Shown here: one piece after another, positions 9,045-18,329 of the stretch
How positions within the stretch are numbered: the stretch's first letter is position 1
How the letters are laid out: each line of letters opens with the position of its first letter
Source: Psychrobacillus sp042885655
GTDB lineage: Bacteria > Bacillota > Bacilli > Bacillales_A > Planococcaceae
Direction of reading: 5' to 3'
NCBI RefSeq assembly: GCF_042885655.1
Contig: NZ_JBHVRO010000002.1
Location: 62,001 to 126,000, forward strand
DNA: 64,000 nt
Position numbers and translations under genes: made by a program
Notes under the pieces: generated by a model
Database searches by the model: none
What the model was told of the DNA's origin: nothing
The model's input: the letters and a program-made list of their open reading frames with translations, nothing else

Positions 9045-9407
9045 TTGATAAGAGGAGTTAGAGGTGCGGTAACAGTAACAGAAGACTCAAATGAAGAGGT
9101 ACTTCGAGAAACAGCTAGACTTGTAACAGAAATGGTTAAAGCAAATGATATAAATCCAGAAACAATTGCTTCCGTATTAATATCAACAACAACAGACATC
9201 TCCTCTGCTTTTCCCGCTAGAGCAATACGTAGCTTAGAAGGATGGACATTCGTACCAGTTATGTGTACGAATGAAATGGATGTACCTGGTGCATTAGAAA
9301 AATGTATTCGATTATTAATGCATGTAAATACAGAGAAACAACAAAAAGATATTCAACATATTTATTTAAATAATGCTGTCCAGTTAAGGCCAGATTTAGT
9401 TAAGTAA
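9045..9407 (+). CDS. aroH: Chorismate mutase, AroH class
   Basis: This monofunctional trimeric enzyme turns chorismate into prephenate for phenylalanine and tyrosine. The 120-residue protein opens with IRGVRGAVTV and has FPARAIRSL and GALEKCIRLL, as in B. subtilis AroH. The start is TTG with AGGAGGGG at 9031-9038. In B. subtilis the trpEDCFBA genes follow aroH. Here hisC follows after 32 bases, so the trp block is missing at this location. Confidence 0.95.
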   Translation: MIRGVRGAVTVTEDSNEEVLRETARLVTEMVKANDINPETIASVLISTTTDISSAFPARAIRSLEGWTFVPVMCTNEMDVPGALEKCIRLLMHVNTEKQQKDIQHIYLNNAVQLRPDLVK

Positions 9408-9439
9408 AAGAAAGAAGAAAGAATGGAGGAGCTTTTTTG

Positions 9440-10537
9440 ATGAAATTCAAAAAACAAATTAAAGGATTGGAAGCATACCAACCAGGTAAAACAATGGAAG
9501 AAGTAAAAAGAATATTTAATCTAGATAAAGTTACTAAGCTAGCTTCAAATGAGAATCCATACGGATCTTCTCCAAAAGTTAAAGAATTTTTAGACAATTC
9601 GAAAGTGAATTATGCTATTTACCCAGACGGATATGCTTCTAAGCTACGAACTGCTGTGGCAGAGCATTTAAATGTCTCAGAAAAGCAATTATTATTCGGA
9701 AATGGGTCCGATGACAATATATTAATTGTTTCCAGAGCAATCCTTCAATCTGGATTAAACACAGTTATGGCTGCAATTACATTTGGCCAATATAAGCATA
9801 ATGCGATTGTAGAAGGTGCAGAAGTGAGAGAAGTACCGCTAACAAACGGAGAACATGATTTAGATAAAATGTATGAAGCTATAGATGAAAATACAGCAAT
9901 CGTTTGGATTTGTAACCCGAATAATCCAACTGGAACATTAACTCCTTCAAACAAAATAAAAGAATTTCTTGAAAAAGTACCTAGTGATGTTTTAGTAGTG
10001 CTTGATGAAGCGTATACAGAATATATTACAGACGAAAAATATGAAAGTTCAATTGGATTGTTGGAAAAACATCCAAATTTATTAATTATGCGTACTTTCT
10101 CAAAAGCTTATGGATTAGCAAGTTTCCGAGTTGGGTATGCGATTGGTTCAGAAGAAGTAATCAGTCAGTTGGAACCAACCCGTGAACCTTTCAATAATAC
10201 TGTATTAAGTCAGGAAGTTGCGATTATCGGATTAGAGGATCAAAACTTTATTGAAGAGTGCAGAGTAAAAAATTACGCTGGTAAAAAGCAATATGAAGCA
10301 TTCTGTACAGAACGTAATCTTCATTATTATCCTTCTCACGCAAACTTTATATTGATGGAAGTTAAAGCTGATAGTGATGCAGTTTTTCAAGGTTTAATGA
10401 AGCGAGGCTTTATTGTACGTAGCGGGAATGCATTAGGTGTACCAGGATATGTAAGAATTACAATTGGTACACAAGAAGAAAATAAAGAATTATTACAAAA
10501 ATTAGATGAAGTTTTACATGAGGAAGGCGTACTTTAA
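9440..10537 (+). CDS. hisC: Histidinol-phosphate / aromatic aminotransferase
   Basis: This PLP enzyme transaminates imidazole acetol phosphate in histidine synthesis. In Bacillus it also acts on phenylpyruvate and hydroxyphenylpyruvate, which explains its place among the aro genes. The 365-residue protein has NPNNPTGT, the PLP-lysine segment TFSKAYGLASFRVGY, and a conserved N terminus with KLASNENPYGSSP. ATG 9440 is preferred over TTG 9437 for spacing from GGAGGAGC (9425-9432). Its stop overlaps the tyrA start by one base. Confidence 0.95.
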   Translation: MKFKKQIKGLEAYQPGKTMEEVKRIFNLDKVTKLASNENPYGSSPKVKEFLDNSKVNYAIYPDGYASKLRTAVAEHLNVSEKQLLFGNGSDDNILIVSRAILQSGLNTVMAAITFGQYKHNAIVEGAEVREVPLTNGEHDLDKMYEAIDENTAIVWICNPNNPTGTLTPSNKIKEFLEKVPSDVLVVLDEAYTEYITDEKYESSIGLLEKHPNLLIMRTFSKAYGLASFRVGYAIGSEEVISQLEPTREPFNNTVLSQEVAIIGLEDQNFIEECRVKNYAGKKQYEAFCTERNLHYYPSHANFILMEVKADSDAVFQGLMKRGFIVRSGNALGVPGYVRITIGTQEENKELLQKLDEVLHEEGVL

Positions 10538-11637
10538 TGAAGCAAAAAGTTTTCATCATTGGATTAGGTTTAATAGGAGGATCTTTAGCGCTTGGAATAA
10601 AGCGAAATAAAGATATTTTGATTATCGGTTATGATGCAAATAGTCATACACTAAACACGGCAAAAAAAATAGGTGTTATTGATGAAATGGCTATCCATAT
10701 AAAAGAAGGATCGGAACTTGCGGATGTTATCGTATTTGCTACTCCAGTTAATGAAACGATACGATTAATGCATGAATTGCCTAACTGGAACCTTAAAAAA
10801 GATGTAATTGTAACGGATACAGGTAGTACAAAGAGAGAAATAATGGAAGCAGCTCTCATGTTAAAAGAAGTGGGTATTACTTTCATTGGTGGACATCCGA
10901 TGGCTGGCTCACATAAAAGTGGAGTGGAGGCAGCACGTGCCCACCTATTTGAAAATGCATATTATATGCTAACACCATTTGAAACCGAAAATGACCAGGA
11001 GATAAATGAACTATCTAATTTACTGCAAGTAACAAAGGCAAAAATTGTTCAAGTGAATGCAAATGAACATGATCATATGACGGCAGTTGTTAGCCATTTT
11101 CCTCATTTAATTGCCGCATCACTTGTACATCAACTTGCAGATGAAAATGAACAATTTCCTTTTACAAAGCAACTGGCTGCTGGTGGTTTTCGTGATTTAA
11201 CAAGGATTGCTTCAGCAAATCCCATAATGTGGCGAGATATTACATTACAGAATCGTAAAGAGTTAAGTAATCAACTACAATTGTGGACGGAAGAAATGAT
11301 AAAACTTCAAAATCTGTTGACTCATGCAGAAGCTGAAGAAATAGAATCATATTTTTCAAAAGCGAAACAAGTTCGTGATGAGCTTCCAATCAGTTCTCAA
11401 GGAGCTATGTTCTCTGTGTTTGATCTATATGTAGATGTACCGGATTATCCTGGGGTTATTTCTGAAATTACGGGTTATTTAGCAAAAGACAATATAAGTA
11501 TTACAAATTTAAGAATTGTTGAAACTCGAGAAGATATTTTTGGTATTTTAGTTATTAGCTTTCAAACGATGGAAGATCGTGCTAGAGCGAGTAAATGTAT
11601 AGCAAATAATACAACTTTTGAAACTTATATTTCTTAG
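10537..11637 (+). CDS. tyrA: Prephenate dehydrogenase with ACT domain
   Basis: TyrA oxidatively decarboxylates prephenate to 4-hydroxyphenylpyruvate for tyrosine synthesis. The N-terminal NAD site is GLGLIGGSLALG at about residues 8-19. GGHPMAGSHKSGVEAA is the family's catalytic region. Residues from about 295 form an ACT domain (DVPDYPGVISEITGYLA), which usually binds an amino acid for feedback control. The ATG overlaps the hisC stop (TAATG), which suggests translational coupling. Its length of 366 is normal. Confidence 0.96.
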   Translation: MKQKVFIIGLGLIGGSLALGIKRNKDILIIGYDANSHTLNTAKKIGVIDEMAIHIKEGSELADVIVFATPVNETIRLMHELPNWNLKKDVIVTDTGSTKREIMEAALMLKEVGITFIGGHPMAGSHKSGVEAARAHLFENAYYMLTPFETENDQEINELSNLLQVTKAKIVQVNANEHDHMTAVVSHFPHLIAASLVHQLADENEQFPFTKQLAAGGFRDLTRIASANPIMWRDITLQNRKELSNQLQLWTEEMIKLQNLLTHAEAEEIESYFSKAKQVRDELPISSQGAMFSVFDLYVDVPDYPGVISEITGYLAKDNISITNLRIVETREDIFGILVISFQTMEDRARASKCIANNTTFETYIS

Positions 11638-11651
11638 GGAGGAGAATAATT

Positions 11652-12938
11652 ATGAGAAAAATATTAGATTATGCACAACCCTCCTTACAGGGCACCTTAA
11701 GAATACCTGGAGATAAATCTGTATCACATCGTTCAATAATGTTCGGATCAATAGCAAAAGGAGAAACTACGATAGAAGGATTCCTTCAAAGCGATGATTG
11801 TTTGGCAACAATCGACTGTTTTACTAAGCTAGGGGTAGAAATTCTGATAGATGGCGAAAACGTTCAGGTTAAAAGCAATGGAATAGATGCTTGGAAAGAG
11901 CCAAGTGATATTCTATACACTGGTAACTCAGGTACAACGACAAGGCTGATGCTCGGCATCTTAGCGGGGTCAAATCTTACGACTGTTTTAATTGGAGATG
12001 AGTCCATACAAAAGCGCCCAATGAAACGAGTAACTGCCCCACTAAAAAAAATGGGCGCACACTTTATTGGACGAGAAGATGCGCAATTTACCCCTATTGC
12101 AATGGAAGGTAAAAAGCTTCAAGCGATTCACTATAAAATGCCAGTAGCAAGTGCACAAGTAAAATCTGCGATATTACTCGCAGCTCTAAATGCTGAAGGT
12201 GAAACTATTTTAACGGAAATAGAAATCTCTCGCGATCATACGGAAAAAATGCTTCGCCATTTTGGAGCAGATTTAACTGTTGAAGATAAAACGATTTATC
12301 TGACTGGTGGACAAAAATTAACTGGTACTCATGTTGTTGTACCAGGGGATATCTCGTCGGCTGCTTTCTTTTTAGCTGCCGGTTCAATCGTACCTAATAG
12401 CAAATTAGTTCTCCAAAACGTTGGATTAAATCCTACTAGAACAGGAATTGTGGACGTTCTGAAGGAAATGGGTGCAAATGTATCAATTCTAGAATTAGAT
12501 AATGTTAGCCACGAAGAAATAGGAGATATAACGGTCGAAACATCTGAACTGAAGGGAACTGAGATCGGCGGGGATTTGATTCCTAGATTAATTGATGAAA
12601 TTCCTATTATCGCCTTACTTGCGACGCAAGCTACTGGTAAAACAATTATTAAAGATGCAGAAGAACTGAAAGTAAAAGAAACAAATCGAATAGATGCTGT
12701 TGTCAATGAGTTGAAAAAATTAGGTGCTAATATAACAGCTACTGCAGATGGTATGATCATTGAAGGTCCAACACCTCTCCACGGGGGAGATATAGATACT
12801 TATGGAGATCATCGAATTGGTATGATGGCTGCAATTGCATCTCTCATTACTTCAACTGCCGTGACAATTGACAACGAAAATTGTATCGCTGTTTCTTATC
12901 CAAACTTTTTTGAACACCTATTATCTGTGATAAAATAG
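11652..12938 (+). CDS. aroA: 3-phosphoshikimate 1-carboxyvinyltransferase (EPSP synthase)
   Basis: The enzyme adds the enolpyruvyl group of PEP to shikimate 3-phosphate. The 428-residue product has GDKSVSHRS near the N terminus, the PEP-site segment GNSGTTTRLMLG, and RIKETN-type and DHRIGMM signatures (VKETNRID, GDHRIGMMAA). These look like the Bacillus/Staphylococcus form. It is the last gene of the aromatic run and is followed by a clear terminator. The B. subtilis name is aroE. Confidence 0.97.
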   Translation: MRKILDYAQPSLQGTLRIPGDKSVSHRSIMFGSIAKGETTIEGFLQSDDCLATIDCFTKLGVEILIDGENVQVKSNGIDAWKEPSDILYTGNSGTTTRLMLGILAGSNLTTVLIGDESIQKRPMKRVTAPLKKMGAHFIGREDAQFTPIAMEGKKLQAIHYKMPVASAQVKSAILLAALNAEGETILTEIEISRDHTEKMLRHFGADLTVEDKTIYLTGGQKLTGTHVVVPGDISSAAFFLAAGSIVPNSKLVLQNVGLNPTRTGIVDVLKEMGANVSILELDNVSHEEIGDITVETSELKGTEIGGDLIPRLIDEIPIIALLATQATGKTIIKDAEELKVKETNRIDAVVNELKKLGANITATADGMIIEGPTPLHGGDIDTYGDHRIGMMAAIASLITSTAVTIDNENCIAVSYPNFFEHLLSVIK

Positions 12939-12940
12939 TG

Positions 12941-12968
12941 AACTCTCCTTATTTGGAGAGTTTTTTTC
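12941..12968 (+). terminator. Terminator of the aro operon
   Basis: AACTCTCC (12941-12948) pairs with GGAGAGTT (12955-12962), followed by a T run. Confidence 0.9.
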
Positions 12969-13027
12969 TTGTATGACGTTTATCTGTCCTGTACGATGAG
13001 AAGATAATAGAAGGATAGGTGATTAGT

Positions 13028-14269
13028 TTGGATAAATTAGAGCCATTTTTAGAAGCTCTAGAGCATGGAAATGTAGAAAAGTTAAATGTTATGATTGATT
13101 CTTTTTTAATAGAACCAGATGCTGATACACAATATAGGTTAGCAGATCTTTTGGCCCAATATGGATTTGTGGAAGAAGCATTAAAAGTTTTAGCCCATCT
13201 TCAATTTTTATATCCAGAAGAGAATCAGCTAAAGATAGATCAAGCACAACTTCTCTTAGAATTAGACCAAGAAGATGAAGCATTAAACCTGTTAACTAGT
13301 ATAGAGAAAACAAGTGAGACATATCCGCAAGCACTACTTACTCTTGCGGACTATTATCAAATGATTGGTCTATATGAAGTAGCTGAGCAAAAATTAGATG
13401 AAGCTATTACCATTATGCCAAATGAGCCATTATTACTATATGCGAAAGGAGAAATGCTCTTTGAAACAGGTCGGTATTTAGAGGCTGCTAGAATATTGGA
13501 AAATCTTCTTCCAGTTCAAGACTCCATTCAAGCCGTTGATTTATCTTTAAAGCTAGCTCAAGTCTATAGTGCTGGAGCAGCCTATGAAGAAGCTATCCCA
13601 TATTATGCAGAAGCCTTGAAAAAGGAAGTAACTCCAGATGTATTATTTCAAGCTGCATATGCTTCATTTCAAGTACAGCATTATGAAACAGCAGTAAACC
13701 ATCTTGAAAGCCTTGTAGAAGTGGATCCAGACTATTTTTCAGGTTATATGTTGTTAGCTGAATCATATGCAATGCTAGAGAAAAATACAGAAGCATTGAA
13801 AGCAATAACGAATGGAATTGCCCGTGATGAATTTGAAAAAGAATATTATTTATTTGCAGGTAAAATTTCGTTAAAAATGGGAAGATTGAAAGAAGCAGAA
13901 ACATTTTTAAGAGAAGCAATCGCATTAGATCCAGAATATATGGATGCTATTTTCATTCTATCTTCTTTATTTTCTAAGGAAGAGAAAGATGAAGAGCTAA
14001 TCGAATTATATGAAACGTTGAAAAATGAACATTTTGAATGGTCCTCAATGTATCCATTTATAGCGGATGCGTATAATCGATTAGAAATTTACGAAAAAGC
14101 ATACGAATTTTATAAGTTAGCATATACTGAACTTAAGGACGATGCACAGTTTTTGGAGAAATACGTTTATTTCTTACTTGAAGAAGGAAAAAGAGAAGAA
14201 GCTTTAGAAGTAATAGCGCTATTGCAGAAATTAGAACCTGAAAATAGCGCTTGGTTTGAAATGTCCTAA
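13028..14269 (+). CDS. ypiA: Tetratricopeptide-repeat protein, YpiA-like
   Basis: This is a 413-residue, strongly acidic soluble protein made of about ten TPR-like helical hairpins. Clear units include ALEVLAHLQFLYPEENQLK-type repeats and EAETFLREAIALDPEYMDA. There is no signal peptide or membrane segment. TPR arrays bind other proteins; the partner is unknown. TTG 13028 is chosen because AGGTGAT (13017-13023) pairs with 16S rRNA just before it; GTG 13019 overlaps that site. The position between aroA and ypiB matches B. subtilis ypiA. Confidence 0.85.
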   Translation: MDKLEPFLEALEHGNVEKLNVMIDSFLIEPDADTQYRLADLLAQYGFVEEALKVLAHLQFLYPEENQLKIDQAQLLLELDQEDEALNLLTSIEKTSETYPQALLTLADYYQMIGLYEVAEQKLDEAITIMPNEPLLLYAKGEMLFETGRYLEAARILENLLPVQDSIQAVDLSLKLAQVYSAGAAYEEAIPYYAEALKKEVTPDVLFQAAYASFQVQHYETAVNHLESLVEVDPDYFSGYMLLAESYAMLEKNTEALKAITNGIARDEFEKEYYLFAGKISLKMGRLKEAETFLREAIALDPEYMDAIFILSSLFSKEEKDEELIELYETLKNEHFEWSSMYPFIADAYNRLEIYEKAYEFYKLAYTELKDDAQFLEKYVYFLLEEGKREEALEVIALLQKLEPENSAWFEMS

Positions 14270-14350
14270 TTCAGCAATGCATTGCTGAACTAGGTAAGCC
14301 TCCGGCAGATGCATCAGATATTGCATCAAGCATGCCCAATGCAATATCTG
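14270..14350. repeat. Two adjacent palindromes between ypiA and ypiB
   Basis: Bases 14270-14289 are a perfect 20-bp palindrome built from TTCAGCAATG and its complement, starting at the base after the ypiA stop. A second inverted repeat pairs CAGATATTGCAT (14315-14326) with 14339-14350 across a 12-base loop. Neither is followed by a T run, so they do not look like ordinary terminators. They could be protein-binding sites or RNA-processing hairpins. Confidence 0.6.
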
Positions 14351-14405
14351 GACGTAAATAAGCTAAGGGGGATTTGATTGGACAAAAAAAGGAAGGAGAG
14401 GTTAC

Positions 14406-14957
14406 GTGACTGCTTCTGTTTCAGTTGGCGAAAAGAAAGAATTTGTCCGTTGGTTTTTGAAAAAATATCAAATGAAAAGAAGAGAGTGCGTCTGGATATT
14501 AAATTATTTAATTAGTCATGAAACATTACTAAATAATGTGCATTTCGTAGAGGAAGCACATTATTGTCCTAGAGCAATGGTTATGTCCGTTACAACGTCA
14601 TCGGGAATTCCTTTTCGATTTTATAAAGGAAGTATTATGACAGCAGATGCGGAAAAGTCGTTTCATGATTTAAGACTACATCCAGAGGAAGAGATGTACA
14701 TTCAGCTAAACTTTCAAACAGTACCACCAAGTCCCGAATATTTAGCTGTACTAGAAGAAAATCCTTATATGCCGAAATACTTGCATATAAGTGAAAAAGA
14801 TAAGCTGATAGTAGAAGATGTTTTGTCGGAGAGTCTACACTTTTTTCAAGTAGAACAGTTACAAAAAAAGATAGATGAAGCAATTGATCAAAATAATAAA
14901 GAAAAATTTCTTGAACTTTCTGCTTTATGGAAAGAACTAGTAGCTAAAGACATTTAG
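14406..14957 (+). CDS. ypiB: YpiB family protein (UPF0302)
   Basis: A 183-residue soluble protein of unknown biochemical function. The segments KRRECVWILNYL, VHFVEEAHYCPRAM and PFRFYKGS match the Bacillus YpiB family. The C-terminal third is helical and charged, and the ending KFLELSALWKEL is typical. The start is GTG at 14406 behind AGGAGAGG. It precedes ypiF and the qcr operon, the conserved order. I infer no function beyond this association. Confidence 0.88.
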   Translation: MTASVSVGEKKEFVRWFLKKYQMKRRECVWILNYLISHETLLNNVHFVEEAHYCPRAMVMSVTTSSGIPFRFYKGSIMTADAEKSFHDLRLHPEEEMYIQLNFQTVPPSPEYLAVLEENPYMPKYLHISEKDKLIVEDVLSESLHFFQVEQLQKKIDEAIDQNNKEKFLELSALWKELVAKDI

Positions 14958-14968
14958 GAGAGATAATT

Positions 14969-15415
14969 ATGCATTGGAACGGAAAAGATAGTGCAGTATT
15001 TCAAGCACAAAAAGAGTATATCGATACAGCAATAATTCCATTAACATTAATAGATGGTTCTGAAAATGGATTTCAATTTGCGGCTTCGGCTGCAGATTTC
15101 ACTTTATCATTAGGAAATTTAATTGAAAATCAATTTAAAGGAAGGATTGTTTTATTTCCTTCCTTCTCTTACACAAAAAATCAGGACAAGCACTTATTGT
15201 TAGAAAACTGGACGGAAGAATTGAAAAAAGCACAATTTAAACATATATTTTACATTACTTCTGATCGAGATTGGACTATAATGGAAGAAGATATAAATAT
15301 TTTCTGGATTCCTTCAATACCTTTAGAATCTATGGATCAAAAAATGAAGAATTCAGTCTTAGAAGACCAGCTTCGACAACTTATTCCTACTTTTGCAAAA
15401 AAATGGGCAAATTAG
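14969..15415 (+). CDS. ypiF: YpiF family protein (DUF2487)
   Basis: A 148-residue cytosolic protein found next to the cytochrome bc genes in Bacillus. It begins MHWNGKDSAVF and contains KGRIVLFPSFSYT. It has no transmembrane segment and no catalytic motif I recognise. The start codon follows TAGGAGAG by 6 bases and the gap from ypiB is 11 bases. A role linked to the qcr complex is only suggested by neighbourhood. Confidence 0.85.
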   Translation: MHWNGKDSAVFQAQKEYIDTAIIPLTLIDGSENGFQFAASAADFTLSLGNLIENQFKGRIVLFPSFSYTKNQDKHLLLENWTEELKKAQFKHIFYITSDRDWTIMEEDINIFWIPSIPLESMDQKMKNSVLEDQLRQLIPTFAKKWAN

Positions 15416-15470
15416 TGACAACATCTTTCATTAATTGTTCACAAAGTTCATAATTCGTCTCTCGGAAATA

Positions 15471-15499
15471 TTGACCTACCTTTTTTATTGATATATCAT
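15471..15499 (+). promoter_or_regulatory. Probable sigma-A promoter of qcrABC
   Basis: TTGACC (15471-15476) and TATCAT (15494-15499) are spaced by 17 bases. They lie 75 bases before the qcrA start in a 158-base gap with no gene. Confidence 0.65.
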
Positions 15500-15573
15500 G
15501 TATATGTCCTAGTATTATTAATTCAAGCAAGTATGTCCATTGGACTGACCTTTAAGTTAGAGGGGGGAAAAGG

Positions 15574-16077
15574 ATGAGTAACAATAAGGTTTCAAGACGT
15601 CAGTTTCTAAGTTATACATTAACAGGTGTTGGCGGATTTATGGCAGCTGGAATGCTAATGCCTATGGCACGTTTTGCAATTGATCCAGTTTTGCAAAAAA
15701 AATCTGGTGGAGACTTTGTACAAACTGATAAAAAGGTTGCAGACATTACGAAAGTTCCTGTACGCGTTGACTTCACTTTTGAACAAGTGGATGCATGGTA
15801 CAAGTCTGATGTAACGAATACTGCATGGGTATACAAAGAAGGAGATCAAATTATCGCTCTTTCTCCAACATGTAAGCATTTAGGTTGTACTGTGAACTGG
15901 GAAGGTGACCCAGCCCACAAAAATCAATTCTACTGTCCATGTCATGGTGGTCGCTATGAGAAAAACGGAAAGAATGTTCCAAAAACACCACCTCTAGGTC
16001 CGTTGGATCAATATGAAGTTCGTGAAAAAGACGGTTTCATAGCAATTGGAAAAGCTATACCTAACACATTAGTTTAA
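15574..16077 (+). CDS. qcrA: Menaquinol:cytochrome c reductase, Rieske iron-sulfur subunit
   Basis: QcrA passes electrons from menaquinol to the cytochrome c part of complex III at the outer membrane face. The 167-residue protein starts with a twin-arginine type segment, SRRQFLSYTLTGVGGFM, which also serves as the membrane anchor. The [2Fe-2S] ligands lie in CKHLGCTVNW and CPCHGG. It has a strong ribosome binding site (AGAGGGGGG). qcrB and qcrC follow. Confidence 0.97.
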   Translation: MSNNKVSRRQFLSYTLTGVGGFMAAGMLMPMARFAIDPVLQKKSGGDFVQTDKKVADITKVPVRVDFTFEQVDAWYKSDVTNTAWVYKEGDQIIALSPTCKHLGCTVNWEGDPAHKNQFYCPCHGGRYEKNGKNVPKTPPLGPLDQYEVREKDGFIAIGKAIPNTLV

Positions 16078-16097
16078 AGTAAGGGGGTACGACATCA

Positions 16098-16772
16098 GTG
16101 CTGAATAAAATCTATGATTGGGTGGATGAACGTTTAGATATTACACCAATATGGCGTGATATCGCAGACCACGAAGTACCAGAACACGTAAACCCTGCTC
16201 ACCATTTCTCTGCATTTGTATATTGTTTTGGAGGATTAACGTTCTTTATAACTGTTATTCAAATTCTATCAGGTATGTTTTTAACGATGTATTATGTGCC
16301 GGATATTGTTAATGCATGGGAATCTGTATACTATCTTCAAAACGAAGTAGCGTTTGGTGAAATCGTGCGAGGAATGCATCACTGGGGAGCATCTCTTGTT
16401 ATTGTTATGATGTTCTTACATACATTACGTGTATTCTTTACTGGTTCTTATAAAAAACCTCGTGAACTAAACTGGATGGTCGGAGTATTAATCTTCGCTG
16501 TTATGTTAGGTTTAGGATTTACGGGTTACTTACTACCTTGGGACATGAAAGCTTTGTTCGCTACAAAGGTAGGTATTCAAATTGCAGCATCTGTTCCACT
16601 GATTGGTGGAGCCATTAAAACATTATTAGCCGGTGATGAACATATTATCGGAGCAGAAACATTAACAAGATTCTTTGCGATTCATGTGTTCTTCTTACCA
16701 GCTGCATTATTTGCTCTACTTGCAGCTCACTTTATCATGATTCGTCGTCAAGGTATTTCTGGACCACTATAA
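16098..16772 (+). CDS. qcrB: Menaquinol:cytochrome c reductase, cytochrome b6 subunit
   Basis: This 224-residue integral membrane protein corresponds to the N-terminal cytochrome b half that carries the heme ligands. Heme-binding histidines appear in RGMHHWGASLVIVMMFLHTLRVF-type helices (HHWG and FLHTLR) and in the later helix AIHVFFLP with AAHFIMIRR. Four hydrophobic helices are visible. The start is GTG at 16098 behind AAGGGGGT. It is the middle gene of qcrABC. Confidence 0.96.
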   Translation: MLNKIYDWVDERLDITPIWRDIADHEVPEHVNPAHHFSAFVYCFGGLTFFITVIQILSGMFLTMYYVPDIVNAWESVYYLQNEVAFGEIVRGMHHWGASLVIVMMFLHTLRVFFTGSYKKPRELNWMVGVLIFAVMLGLGFTGYLLPWDMKALFATKVGIQIAASVPLIGGAIKTLLAGDEHIIGAETLTRFFAIHVFFLPAALFALLAAHFIMIRRQGISGPL

Positions 16773-16813
16773 TGGGTAAGTGGGTCAGATAATTCTTAAA
16801 AGGAGGGGACATT

Positions 16814-17602
16814 ATGCATCGCGGAAAAGGTATGAAATTTGTTGGGGACTCTCGTGTAACAGATCCAGCAAGCAGACCAAAGAAAATGCCGAAAGACTAT
16901 TCTGAGTATCCAGGTAAAACAGAAGCTTTCTGGCCTGACTTTTTATTAAAAGAATGGTTAGTCGGTGCTGTTTTCTTGGTAGGTTATTTAGTGTTGACTG
17001 TTGCTCATCCATCGCCACTTGAGCGTCCGGCTGATCCAGCTGACACTGCATATATCCCAATGCCAGACTGGTATTTCTTATTTTTATACCAATTATTAAA
17101 ATACGAATTTGCTTCAGGACCATATAATGTTATTGGAGCTATCATTATTCCAGGATTAGCATTTGGCGCACTTTTATTAGTTCCATTTTTAGATACAAGC
17201 AAAGAAAGAAGTCCTTGGAAACGTCCGTTACCAACTGGATTTATGCTTCTTGCTCTTGCTTCAATGATCTTTTTAACTTGGGAATCAGTAGTAAACCACG
17301 ACTGGGTTGCTGCTAAAGCTCAAGGGGAAATTAAAGCACCAGTTGCTAAAGTGGAATTTGATACAGAGTCTGAAGGGTATAAAATTTATTCACAAAATTC
17401 ATGTATCGGTTGTCATGGTAACGCTTTTGAAGGTGGAATAGGTAAACCGTTAATCGGCTTAAAATATTCAGCTGATGAGATCGTTAAAATTGCACAAGAA
17501 GGATTACCAGGTGGTATGCCAGGTGGTACTTTCAAAGGTACAGATGAAGAACTTCATAAGCTTGCAGAGTTTATTACAACTCTACAACCTGCAGGGAAAT
17601 AA
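16814..17602 (+). CDS. qcrC: Menaquinol:cytochrome c reductase, subunit IV/cytochrome c fusion
   Basis: The 262-residue subunit joins a subunit-IV-like membrane part (about residues 30-165, with the PMPDWYFLFLYQLLKYEF segment) to a C-terminal cytochrome c domain. The heme c motif is CIGCH near residue 197, and GMPGG supplies the probable methionine ligand. This fusion is the typical Bacillus form of the complex. It follows AAAAGGAGGGG by 7 bases and ends the operon at a terminator. Confidence 0.96.
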   Translation: MHRGKGMKFVGDSRVTDPASRPKKMPKDYSEYPGKTEAFWPDFLLKEWLVGAVFLVGYLVLTVAHPSPLERPADPADTAYIPMPDWYFLFLYQLLKYEFASGPYNVIGAIIIPGLAFGALLLVPFLDTSKERSPWKRPLPTGFMLLALASMIFLTWESVVNHDWVAAKAQGEIKAPVAKVEFDTESEGYKIYSQNSCIGCHGNAFEGGIGKPLIGLKYSADEIVKIAQEGLPGGMPGGTFKGTDEELHKLAEFITTLQPAGK

Positions 17603-17620
17603 ATAGCTTAAGCTAAACAT

Positions 17621-17652
17621 AAAAAAGAGTCAGGAAACTGACTCTTTTTTTT
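17621..17652 (+). terminator. Terminator of qcrABC
   Basis: A 13-bp stem (17621-17633 with 17638-17650) with a GAAA loop runs directly into a T run. Confidence 0.92.
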
Positions 17653-17679
17653 TACCTATACATATTTAGGGGTGTTTTC

Positions 17680-18276
17680 ATGAAAGATCTAATGATGTTT
17701 TTGAAAGTAATACTCTATAACAAATCATTTATGTGGCTGCTATTCATTGTTAACCTATTGGGCACGATATATGGTTTTTACTGGTATGGTTCACAGCTTG
17801 CCATTACCGAGCCTAAATTTTATATATTTGTTCCGGATAGTCCAACTGCTAGTTTATTTTTTACTATCGCTTTATTGGGATGGTTGTTTAAGAAAAATTG
17901 GAAGCTAGTCGAAGTGCTTGCATTAATTACTCTTGTGAAATATGGTTTGTGGGCAGTTGTAATGAATATTTGGACATATATAGAAACAGGCTCAATTGGT
18001 TGGATGGGCTGGATGTTAGTCATTTCTCATTTCGCCATGGCACTTCAAGCTATTTTATATATTCCCTTTTATAGATTTAAATGGATTCATATTTTGATCG
18101 CATCTATTTGGACTGTACATAATGATATTATCGATTATGTATTCGATCAAATGCCTATTTATAGTAACTTAAGTTCATATGCAAATCAAATTGGTTATTT
18201 TACATTCTGGTTGTCTATTTTTTGTATATTAATCGCAATTTTCAATTATCAAAGAAGGTCAAAGCTTATTTGTTGA
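17680..18276 (+). CDS. ypjA: DUF1405 membrane protein, YpjA-like
   Basis: A 198-residue polytopic membrane protein with about five or six hydrophobic helices. It begins with a short amphipathic lead and then FMWLLFIVNLLGTIYGFYWYG. Family features include PTASLFFTIALLGW and VHNDIIDYVFDQMP. It follows the qcr operon as ypjA does in B. subtilis. Function is not known. Confidence 0.85.
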   Translation: MKDLMMFLKVILYNKSFMWLLFIVNLLGTIYGFYWYGSQLAITEPKFYIFVPDSPTASLFFTIALLGWLFKKNWKLVEVLALITLVKYGLWAVVMNIWTYIETGSIGWMGWMLVISHFAMALQAILYIPFYRFKWIHILIASIWTVHNDIIDYVFDQMPIYSNLSSYANQIGYFTFWLSIFCILIAIFNYQRRSKLIC

Positions 18277-18329
18277 TAGATATAGACTTACCATTTAAAA
18301 TAGAAGTATAGAAAGAGAGGGGGATTTAG

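Noticed and set aside
12329..12760. 143-codon minus-strand frame inside aroA
   Set aside because: It is a shadow of aroA, which is complete and well conserved.
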